Source: an uncultured Erysipelotrichaceae bacterium (lineage in GTDB: Bacteria > Bacillota_I > Bacilli_A > RF39 > UBA660). From it: a stretch of 5,441 nucleotides of DNA. Made by a program: the position numbers and the translations under genes. The stretch covers positions 1-5,441 of the forward strand of contig CACXFI010000031.1 of the NCBI GenBank assembly GCA_902766875.1. Direction: 5' to 3'. The notes under the pieces were generated by a model. It was not told the origin of the DNA and ran no database searches. It worked only from the letters and a program-made list of their open reading frames with translations. Shown in pieces: positions 1 through 5,441 of this stretch; the first letter of the stretch is position 1, and each line of letters begins with the position of its first letter.

Positions 1-1
1 A

Positions 2-2170
2 GAAAGTTCAGTTACTGAATATAAAGAAAATGTAGTAAAAATAACAAGAGATTCTAATACTAAGGCAATAATAGGTGAAAAAATAGAAGATTCAAGTAGT
101 TGTAATACTAATTTAGATTTAGATATAGGAACAGTATTAACTACAAATAATAGTATAACAATAAATGGTACTACTTGTAAGAAAGGGAGTACTTATCTAA
201 ATAATATAGAATATAAATTGGATAAAATATATACTACATATGTGGGATATGATTCAGGTAGCAATAATAAATATACTAAGAAATTCCCTAAAACAGATGC
301 AGATACAAAATTAGATAGTAATACAGAATATAAGTATTATGTAAAATGTAGTGATGGAAATGATACTGTAATAAAGACAGGTACTGCCTATACAGCTAAT
401 TTTGGAACAATAACAATAAATGTAGATGATAGTAGTTGTACAACACAAAAAGAAGTAATATTATCAAATAATAATATTAGTACAGGTGATATATATTATA
501 AATTAGGGAAGAATGGAAGATGGAATAATTATATTAATGGATTTACAATAGGGAAGAATACAACAATATATGCAGCTCATAAAGTAAATAATACATATGT
601 AAATGTAGTGACAAAAGTAGTAACGAATATAGATAATGGCCATATACAGATAATGAGCCATAACGCTAGTGATATTACAACGAATAGTGCTAAGGTAAAC
701 TATACGGTAGATAAAAGTAGTATATGTTCTAGAAATTATATTTTTAAGTTAGAATATGGAACAACAAAAAATTATGAAAAAGATCCAATTTATACGACAG
801 GCTCAAGTTTTAGTTTAACTGGATTAACATCTGGAACTAAATATTATTATAAAATAACAGTTACTAATAGTAAAACTAATGTTAGTGATTTTGAAGAGGG
901 TGAATTTAGTACACTTTTATCTCTTGCAAAATATAGGGTTAATCATTATACTCATAATTTAAATAGTAGTACTTATACTTTAGTTTCTTCTACGGAAGAA
1001 CAAGGGGAAATTGGTTCTATATTGACTTTATCATCTTTAGCTAAGAAAATAAATGGATTTACTTATGTAGAAGGATTTGCTAATTCAGGTAATACAACTA
1101 AACCTACTAGTGGAGCTGTTACTACTACAACTGTTTTAGCAGATGACAGTAGAGTAATAAACTTATATTATAGAAGAAATTATTTATATGTAAAATATGA
1201 TGTTAATGGTGGAAGTATGGCTACTTCACATGGAGTTAACTATTCTATTTCAAATTCGTTAATAACTTTTAACTCAAATTCTGAATTTTTAAGAGGAGTA
1301 TATGGAGGAAAAGTTGGAGAAATTAATACTAGTACTTATGAATCATCTAATGGTCTTCATAACTATAATAATCCTTCTTATATTAATTTGATAAAAAATG
1401 ATTATGTTGGTGATTTTGGATATGAGTGGAAAGATGCTTCTGGTACATCATATGGACAAGATGATGCAAATATTAACGTAAATGGATTTGCAGGAGTTGA
1501 TTTATCATCTGGAGATAAGACAGTTACATTATATGTAAATTGGGTGCAAATTCAAAATATAGATGGATATAGATGTAGTGGATCTGGTCTTCATGATTAT
1601 CATATTGATTATTGTATTAATGATTCTAGTTCTAAAAATAATGGTAAATGTTGGTATGATAAAGATGGTTACTTTAATAATTCTACTCGTGTATTAGCTA
1701 ATACGACTGGTTTGGTAAATAGAACAGAACTTAATTCTAACTATGTATGCTTTACTGATACAACTCCTCCTAATAATAATGAAGGTTATCGATGTCAAAA
1801 AAATACAAATCCAAAAACATTGAGAAAAATAATAAAATGTAGTGCAGCTAGGTGTTATTATAATGATGGTGTCGTTTTAAGAGATAATTTAACTGGATCT
1901 AATAAGAGTGGTGGAACTTGTAAATATTATGCTAGGTGTTCTTCAGCAGGTTGTGCTGAATATAATTATAATTGTAATACTAATGGGTATATTTATTCAG
2001 GTAATTATGATTCTGGCGGCAAGTGTGAACCTATTGTGAAAGGTAGGTGTGGTCATGGAACTAATTGTAAAAGCTGTCAATACTGCGCTCAGACGACCTG
2101 TAAAATTTATAACAGAGGTTCTTCTTGCGGATGCGAACAATATACTAATGTTGTTTATAGTTGTAGTTAA
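2..2170 (+). CDS. Large modular cysteine-rich surface protein, 5'-truncated by window edge
   Basis: The frame is open from the left edge to the TAA at 2168-2170, giving 722 codons here. The first possible initiator, TTG at 218, lies inside continuous protein-like sequence, so the true start and any signal peptide are outside the window. Modules in order, by position: an FN3/Ig-like segment about 98-403; an Ig-like module (407-634) with a W..Y core, a TTIYA strand and a closing NID, resembling OmpL47/chitobiase-C-type bacterial domains; a good fibronectin-III-like domain (638-916, LTSGTKYYYKITV); a MucBP-like repeat (932-1180) ending in INLYYRRN; an InlB/Listeria-Bacteroides-repeat-like module (about 1184-1549) opening VKYDVNGG and closing VTLYVNW; and a Cys-rich tail from 1574. 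This architecture is typical of secreted adhesins or matrix proteins. No LPxTG motif or C-terminal membrane helix is present, so anchoring, if any, must be N-terminal. Extracellular location is likely; ligand and exact function are unknown. Domain calls are by eye. Confidence 0.85.
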   Translation, partial: ESSVTEYKENVVKITRDSNTKAIIGEKIEDSSSCNTNLDLDIGTVLTTNNSITINGTTCKKGSTYLNNIEYKLDKIYTTYVGYDSGSNNKYTKKFPKTDADTKLDSNTEYKYYVKCSDGNDTVIKTGTAYTANFGTITINVDDSSCTTQKEVILSNNNISTGDIYYKLGKNGRWNNYINGFTIGKNTTIYAAHKVNNTYVNVVTKVVTNIDNGHIQIMSHNASDITTNSAKVNYTVDKSSICSRNYIFKLEYGTTKNYEKDPIYTTGSSFSLTGLTSGTKYYYKITVTNSKTNVSDFEEGEFSTLLSLAKYRVNHYTHNLNSSTYTLVSSTEEQGEIGSILTLSSLAKKINGFTYVEGFANSGNTTKPTSGAVTTTTVLADDSRVINLYYRRNYLYVKYDVNGGSMATSHGVNYSISNSLITFNSNSEFLRGVYGGKVGEINTSTYESSNGLHNYNNPSYINLIKNDYVGDFGYEWKDASGTSYGQDDANINVNGFAGVDLSSGDKTVTLYVNWVQIQNIDGYRCSGSGLHDYHIDYCINDSSSKNNGKCWYDKDGYFNNSTRVLANTTGLVNRTELNSNYVCFTDTTPPNNNEGYRCQKNTNPKTLRKIIKCSAARCYYNDGVVLRDNLTGSNKSGGTCKYYARCSSAGCAEYNYNCNTNGYIYSGNYDSGGKCEPIVKGRCGHGTNCKSCQYCAQTTCKIYNRGSSCGCEQYTNVVYSCS
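1574..2167 (+). repeat. Cysteine-rich C-terminal region with diverged repeats
   Basis: From the first Cys codon (1574) to the end of the surface protein there are 20 cysteines in about 198 residues, against only five in the roughly 524 residues before it. The last third looks like diverged tandem units. Each begins with a small residue followed by Arg-Cys (codons at 1847, 1931 and 2042), and the first two then carry an SGG.C motif. The first two units share the exact 10-mer GCTAGGTGTT 84 bp apart; the third has GGTAGGTGT. The final unit packs eight Cys into about 39 residues. An even Cys number in a presumably exported protein suggests disulfide bonding, which is inference. I do not recognise it as a named fold. 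Confidence 0.6.
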
Positions 2171-2182
2171 AATAAATTTTTT

Positions 2183-2211
2183 AGAGATTAGTTTAAAACT
2201 AATCTCTTTTT
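2183..2211 (+). terminator. Rho-independent terminator after the surface protein gene
   Basis: A perfect 10-bp stem (AGAGATTAGT, 2183-2192, with ACTAATCTCT, 2198-2207) encloses a 5-base loop and runs into five T (2207-2211), then GTTATT. The arms could nominally close two pairs further into the loop. It begins 12 bases after the TAA at 2168-2170, so it should end the surface-protein transcript and separate it from feoAB. The minus-strand side lacks a comparable T tract directly at the stem, so it looks unidirectional. Confidence 0.9.
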
Positions 2212-2212
2212 G

Positions 2213-2269
2213 TTATTATAGTTTTTTTTCTTAACCAAAAGAATATATTTAGCATAAATTATTATAGTT
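2213..2269 (+). repeat. 11-bp direct repeat flanking the feoA upstream region
   Basis: TTATTATAGTT occurs at 2213-2223 and again at 2259-2269, exactly 46 bp apart. Each copy contains a -10-like TATTAT. In DNA this AT-rich an 11-mer repeat may be chance, but the placement on both sides of the presumed promoter makes it worth recording as a possible operator pair or duplicated -10. Confidence 0.3.
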
Positions 2270-2289
2270 AGAAAGTAGGGTAATGATTT
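2213..2289 (+). promoter_or_regulatory. Probable feoAB promoter and leader region, elements not resolved
   Basis: This AT-rich stretch between the terminator and feoA must hold the feoAB promoter if the operon is independently transcribed. Several -10-like hexamers are visible (TATATT 2244-2249, TATTAT 2260-2265, TAAATT 2255-2260). The only partial -35 is TTAACC at 2231-2236, spaced 18 from TAAATT, and it is weak. A Shine-Dalgarno-like AGTAGGG (2274-2280) sits 9 bases before the feoA ATG. No convincing Fur or DtxR-type palindrome was found. The region is assigned by position more than by motif. Confidence 0.35.
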
Positions 2290-2523
2290 ATGTTAGATAC
2301 TTTAAATAATATTAATATTGATGATAATGTTAGAGTAGTTAATATTGATAATAGGTGTGGTATAAAGAGAAGGCTTATGGATATAGGTTTAGTACCTGGT
2401 ACTTATGTTAGATTAATATATAAAAGTATTTTTGATGATCCTAAAGCTTATTTAATTAGGAATACTATTATAGCGATTAGGGATATGGATAGTAAATATA
2501 TAGAGGTTGAATATAATGATTAG
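2290..2523 (+). CDS. feoA: FeoA, small cytoplasmic partner of the ferrous iron transporter
   Basis: A 77-residue SH3-like FeoA-domain protein, the usual length for the family. The hallmark is residues 27-38, RRLMDIGLVPGT, followed by the second conserved block DDPKAYLIR (49-57) and IIAIR (60-64), ending in a beta strand, YIEVEY. FeoA proteins bind FeoB on its cytoplasmic side and are needed for efficient Fe2+ uptake, though the mechanism is not settled. ATG at 2290 is preceded by AGTAGGG at 9-base spacing, and no in-frame upstream start looks better. The stop overlaps the start of feoB by 8 bases, indicating translational coupling. No feoC is seen. Identification is secure from the motifs. 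Confidence 0.95.
   Translation: MLDTLNNINIDDNVRVVNIDNRCGIKRRLMDIGLVPGTYVRLIYKSIFDDPKAYLIRNTIIAIRDMDSKYIEVEYND
2502..2506 (+). promoter_or_regulatory. Shine-Dalgarno site that fixes the feoB start
   Basis: AGAGG lies inside the end of feoA, 9 bases before the ATG at 2516. The alternative in-frame TTG at 2507 directly abuts this site, leaving no spacing, so it is unlikely to be used. Starting at ATG gives MIRIALAGNPNVGKST, the normal FeoB N-terminus with the P-loop beginning at residue 8. Confidence 0.75.
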
Positions 2524-4531
2524 AATAGCTTTAGCAGGTAATCCTAATGTAGGTAAAAGTACGATTTTTAATAGTTTAACGGGATTAAAACAACATACTG
2601 GTAATTGGCCTGGTAAAACAGTGGGGAATGCTATTGGAGAATATAGATATAATCATAGAGATTATGTTATATATGATTTGCCTGGTACATATTCATTAAA
2701 TTATAATTCTAAAGAAGAGATGATAGCAAGAGATTTTCTTATATCTAATATATGTGATGTTACTGTTATAGTAGTAGATGCTACTTCATTAGAAAGAAAT
2801 TTAAATTTAGTATTTCAAATAATGGAAATGACTAGTAATGTTATAATATGTTTAAATTTAATGGATGAGGCTTTAAGAAAAGGTATTAAAATAGATAAAG
2901 ATAAATTATCTAAGTTATTAGATGTACCTGTTGTATGTACTTCTGCTTCTCATAATGATGGCATAGAAGAACTTATGGAAACTATAGAATTTTATAGTAT
3001 AAATAAAAATAATAAATATTTAGATATTAAATATTCTAATGTTATAGAAGATAATATTAAAGATATTTATGATTATATAGATAATCTAGATATAGAAGTT
3101 AATAGTAAATGGTTAAGTATTAGATTGTTATCTGGTGATATAGATATAGAAAAATTAGAATATGATATTGATAAAGATAAATTAAAATATATAGTAGATA
3201 ATAGTAGAAATAAGATTAGTAATATAGATATTCATGGGGAGATAATTAGGACTATTATTAAGAAATGTGAGGATGTTAGTAAGAAGGTTATTAAATATAA
3301 GAATATAGATTATCATAATAATAAGATGGATAAAATACTTACTAATAAGATTACAGGTATTCCTATTATGTTATTTACTTTATTTATTATATTATGGTTA
3401 ACTATTATTGGTAGTAATTATCCATCTGATTATTTATATAATTTATTTTCTGGATTTGAAGATAATTTATTTGATTTATTAGTATTTTTACCAGGTAGTA
3501 TTAGAAATTGTTTAGTATATGGGGTATATAGAACTGTATATTGGGTAATATCAGTAATGTTACCACCTATGGCTATATTCTTTCCTTTATTTACTATATT
3601 AGAAGATTTAGGATATTTACCAAGAATAGCTTTTAATTTAGATAAATGTTTTCATAAATGTAAGACTTGTGGTAAACAGAGTTTAACTATGTGTATGGGA
3701 TTTGGGTGTAATGCAGTAGGTGTTACTGGTTGTAGAATTATATCTTCATATAAAGAGAGATTAATAGCAATAATAACTAATGTTTTTATGCCTTGTAATG
3801 GTAGATTTCCTATGTTAATAGCTCTTATATCTATGTTTTTAGTTAATAATAATGGTGGTGTTATATCTTCACTTTTAATAGCTTTATATTTAGTTTTGAT
3901 TATTCTTTTAGGTATTGTAATGACTTTTATTGTATCTAGAATTGTGGCTAAGTGTTTACATTTAAAGGAATCATCTTTTGTGTTGGAATTACCTTCATAT
4001 AGAAAACCTAAGATTATTAGTGTTATAGTAAGAAGTATATTAGATAGAACTATATTTGTTTTAGGTAGAGCAATTACTATATCAATACCAGCTGGAATAA
4101 TTATTTATGTACTTGCTAATAGTTATGTTGGTAATAGTAATTTTATTACTATAATATCTAATATATTAAATCCTGTAGGTTTATTAATTGGATTAGATGG
4201 TGTAATTTTACTTTCATTTTTATTAGGATTTCCTGCTAATGAGATAGTTATTCCTATTATGTTAATGGCTTATACTTCAAATGGAGTTATAGCTAATTAT
4301 GAAAGTATAGATACTTTAAAAAATATATTTATAGATAATGGATGGACTGTATTAACTTGTATATGTACTATTATGTTTACTATTATTCATTTTCCTTGTT
4401 CTACTACTGTTTTGACTATATATAAAGAAACTAAAAGTAAGAAATGGACAATACTTTCAATATTGATACCTACTTTATGTGGATTTATTTTATGTTTAGT
4501 AGTTTCTATTATTTATAGAATTATATTATAG
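2516..4531 (+). CDS. feoB: FeoB, ferrous iron transport GTPase/permease
   Basis: A 671-residue FeoB that imports Fe2+ across the cytoplasmic membrane. The N-terminal G domain has every G motif: G1 GNPNVGKST (8-16), switch-I Thr35 within NWPGKTVG, G3 DLPG (54-57), G4 NLMD (114-117) and G5 TSAS (142-145). A short charged helical domain follows to about residue 265. The membrane domain (about 271-671) has the duplicated gate modules: LEDLGYLPRIAF (362-373), then MCMGFGCN (392-399), PCNGRFP (426-432), a second half with GFPANEIVIP, and HFPCSTT near 625-631. The GKQ-LTMCMGFGCN form resembles FeoB of Clostridia and Bacteroidetes more than that of E. coli. Six Cys fall between residues 378 and 406; some are probably family-typical. 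Length is normal and no lesion is visible. It forms an operon with feoA, and its stop lies inside the 3' end of the convergent ylbJ-like gene. Iron-dependent control is expected for the family but is not shown by the sequence. Confidence 0.97.
   Translation: MIRIALAGNPNVGKSTIFNSLTGLKQHTGNWPGKTVGNAIGEYRYNHRDYVIYDLPGTYSLNYNSKEEMIARDFLISNICDVTVIVVDATSLERNLNLVFQIMEMTSNVIICLNLMDEALRKGIKIDKDKLSKLLDVPVVCTSASHNDGIEELMETIEFYSINKNNKYLDIKYSNVIEDNIKDIYDYIDNLDIEVNSKWLSIRLLSGDIDIEKLEYDIDKDKLKYIVDNSRNKISNIDIHGEIIRTIIKKCEDVSKKVIKYKNIDYHNNKMDKILTNKITGIPIMLFTLFIILWLTIIGSNYPSDYLYNLFSGFEDNLFDLLVFLPGSIRNCLVYGVYRTVYWVISVMLPPMAIFFPLFTILEDLGYLPRIAFNLDKCFHKCKTCGKQSLTMCMGFGCNAVGVTGCRIISSYKERLIAIITNVFMPCNGRFPMLIALISMFLVNNNGGVISSLLIALYLVLIILLGIVMTFIVSRIVAKCLHLKESSFVLELPSYRKPKIISVIVRSILDRTIFVLGRAITISIPAGIIIYVLANSYVGNSNFITIISNILNPVGLLIGLDGVILLSFLLGFPANEIVIPIMLMAYTSNGVIANYESIDTLKNIFIDNGWTVLTCICTIMFTIIHFPCSTTVLTIYKETKSKKWTILSILIPTLCGFILCLVVSIIYRIIL
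4513..4531. other. 19-bp tail-to-tail overlap of feoB and the ylbJ-like gene
   Basis: The feoB stop TAG is at 4529-4531. The minus-strand gene's TAA occupies 4513-4515, so each gene's last codons are antisense to the other's. In different phases the two strands encode near-mirror C-termini: SIIYRIIL for FeoB and YIIYNIIL for the ylbJ-like protein. There is no intergenic space for a conventional terminator, so the two 3' transcript ends must overlap. Confidence 0.85.
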
Positions 4532-5441
4532 ATTATGTAGGATAATAATCCTGATAAGATAGTTTGATATAATCTTCCCTGTAAGAAATATTTATATTTT
4601 ATGGGAGTGTTAATAATCAAACTTATTACTTGCATATGAATAGATAATCCACCAAAAGATATTAACATACTACTTATTATTGTTTTATAAATGGGACTTA
4701 GATTTAATATAGATAAATCTTTAAGTCCCATTGTTATTTCTAATATTCCTTTTATTAACATAGAATTATAAATATTTAAATTAAATCTATTAATTATTAA
4801 ACTAGATATTATTAAAAATATAGTTAATGTTCCAAATATTAAAGATAGAGTATCTATAGCGTGTTTGATACTATTAGTTAAAGATATACCTATATTTGGT
4901 ATATTTTTATTTGCTATTGATTTATCTTTATATTTTATTTTAGGCCTTAGAATTATTCCTATGATAAAATTACTTAGATAATGAGATAATAATATTATTA
5001 TTCCTAGAGTATAATTATTTAGAAATATTACTCCAATAGTCGTTAATATAAATAAAGGGTTAGAAAAATGAGTAAATATTAAGATATGATTAGCTTCTTT
5101 GGTAGTTATTAAATTTTTATCATACATAGTTCTAGTATTTCTAGCATTAGAAGGAAATCCGGATAACATTGATAATAAAAAAATAGTTAAACCACTATTA
5201 GATATATTAAATAGTTTACATAAAAAATATTTAATTTTGATAGGAATATAGTTAATTATATTATAATCTATTAAAATATCTGATATAATAAAAAAAGGAA
5301 ATAAAGAAGGTATTAGAGAATGGATCCAGATATCTATAGATATATTTATAGTTTTATATATTAATTTATTATTAATAATTATTTCTATAAATAATATTAT
5401 AGTTATGATTATTATAATTATATTTTTATATTTATTTTTCA
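4513..5441 (-). CDS. ylbJ: YlbJ/SpoVV-like sporulation integral membrane protein, cut at or near its start codon
   Basis: A hydrophobic polytopic protein with YlbJ-family hallmarks: IPSLFPFFIISDILI near the N-terminus, SGFPSNARNT, FTHFSNPLFI (about residues 123-132), and a late ITMGLKDLS segment. The family carries nucleoside-recognition (Gate) domains. B. subtilis YlbJ, renamed SpoVV, is a sigma-E-dependent mother-cell protein in the outer forespore membrane, implicated in moving dipicolinic acid into the spore. The open frame continues past the internal ATG at 5167-5169 to the edge, adding about 90 residues that match the family. The last codon visible reads NTG, followed by KNKYKN and an Ile-rich helix, which is what a YlbJ start looks like. 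If that is the start, the protein is about 309 residues, clearly shorter than the roughly 400 of B. subtilis. The role in this organism is inferred; non-sporulating relatives may keep such genes. No promoter or ribosome binding site is visible. Confidence 0.85.
   Translation of the reverse strand, partial: KNKYKNIIIIIITIILFIEIIINNKLIYKTINISIDIWIHSLIPSLFPFFIISDILIDYNIINYIPIKIKYFLCKLFNISNSGLTIFLLSMLSGFPSNARNTRTMYDKNLITTKEANHILIFTHFSNPLFILTTIGVIFLNNYTLGIIILLSHYLSNFIIGIILRPKIKYKDKSIANKNIPNIGISLTNSIKHAIDTLSLIFGTLTIFLIISSLIINRFNLNIYNSMLIKGILEITMGLKDLSILNLSPIYKTIISSMLISFGGLSIHMQVISLIINTPIKYKYFLQGRLYQTILSGLLSYIIYNIIL
4690..4732. terminator. Strong hairpin inside the ylbJ-like gene, candidate feoAB terminator
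   Basis: An 11-bp arm AATGGGACTTA (4690-4700) pairs with TAAGTCCCATT (4722-4732), continues as GATTTA (4701-4706) with TAAATC (4714-4719) after a 2-base TT bulge, and closes on a 7-base loop. That makes 17 bp in all, with the only GGG/CCC clamp nearby. It lies about 160 bp past the feoB stop. On the + strand it is followed by GTTATTTCT, a weak U-rich run, so termination of feoAB here is plausible but not typical. On the - strand it falls within the codons for MGLKDLS..NLSP and has no U tract. Pairing is seen directly; the function is inferred. Confidence 0.45.

Noticed and set aside
218..220. TTG as the start of the surface protein
   Set aside because: The frame is open and protein-like for 72 codons upstream, and no Shine-Dalgarno-like site is present.
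2000..2170. Sortase-type cell wall anchor at the surface protein C-terminus
   Set aside because: No LPxTG-like motif, hydrophobic helix or positive tail is present; the protein ends in the Cys-rich unit.
2049..2234. 61-codon + strand open frame overlapping the end of the surface protein gene
   Set aside because: It is out of frame with the Cys-rich coding sequence, runs through the intrinsic terminator, and has no family resemblance or good ribosome binding site.
2213..2289. Fur or DtxR-type operator before feoA
   Set aside because: No 19-bp palindrome resembling either box could be found; AT-rich fragments alone are not evidence.
2507..2509. TTG as the feoB start
   Set aside because: It abuts the AGAGG site with no spacing; ATG at 2516 has correct spacing and gives the normal FeoB N-terminus.
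3644..3670. CX3CX2C in FeoB as a radical-SAM motif
   Set aside because: It lies within a clear FeoB membrane domain with no SAM-binding fold; the spacing is coincidental.
4539..4552. Small inverted repeat AGGAT-AATA-ATCCT just past the feoB stop as a terminator
   Set aside because: The stem is only 5 bp, there is no following T tract, and it lies in ylbJ codons.
1..5441. Mollicutes genetic code 4 (TGA read as Trp)
   Set aside because: All Trp codons are TGG and no open frame contains TGA; with such AT bias, TGA would be expected to dominate if it were reassigned.
1..5441. CRISPR array, tRNA/rRNA gene, insertion sequence or defence island
   Set aside because: No regularly spaced repeats, cloverleaf, transposase or nuclease-like proteins were seen on either strand.

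Overview
The window is a very AT-rich stretch of bacterial chromosome. All Trp codons in the open frames are TGG, no frame contains TGA, and the four visible stops are TAA, TAG, TAG and TAA. Ile is largely ATA/ATT and Arg largely AGA/AGG. Together with a Clostridia/Bacteroides-style FeoB and a YlbJ/SpoVV-type sporulation membrane protein, this suggests an uncultured-type low-GC Bacillota (Bacilli or Clostridia grade, perhaps an RF39-like gut lineage). The phylum-level inference is moderate; anything finer is a guess.

Layout. (1) Positions 2-2170, + strand: the 3' part of a large modular extracellular protein whose start lies upstream of the window. It carries Ig/fibronectin-III-like modules, a MucBP-like and an InlB-repeat-like module, and a cysteine-rich C-terminus with 20 Cys. 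It ends at a clear intrinsic terminator (2183-2211). (2) Positions 2290-4531, + strand: a compact feoA-feoB ferrous iron uptake operon. The two genes overlap by 8 bases and feoB starts at the ATG at 2516. (3) Positions 4513-5441, - strand: a ylbJ/spoVV-like polytopic membrane gene, convergent to feoB and overlapping its end by 19 bp. It runs off the right edge, and its start codon is probably the one cut at the boundary.

How the genes relate. FeoA and FeoB form one transport system for Fe2+ across the cytoplasmic membrane. The upstream surface protein is insulated by its terminator and shows no functional link. The ylbJ-like gene is transcribed towards feoB with no spacer, so the two transcripts must overlap. 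A 17-bp hairpin inside ylbJ, about 160 bp past the feoB stop, is a candidate place where feoAB transcription ends.

No RNA gene, CRISPR array, insertion sequence or defence system was seen. Most of the window is ordinary. The points worth a second look are the cysteine-rich tail of the surface protein, with its locally high GC, the hairpin embedded in ylbJ, and the tail-to-tail overlap.
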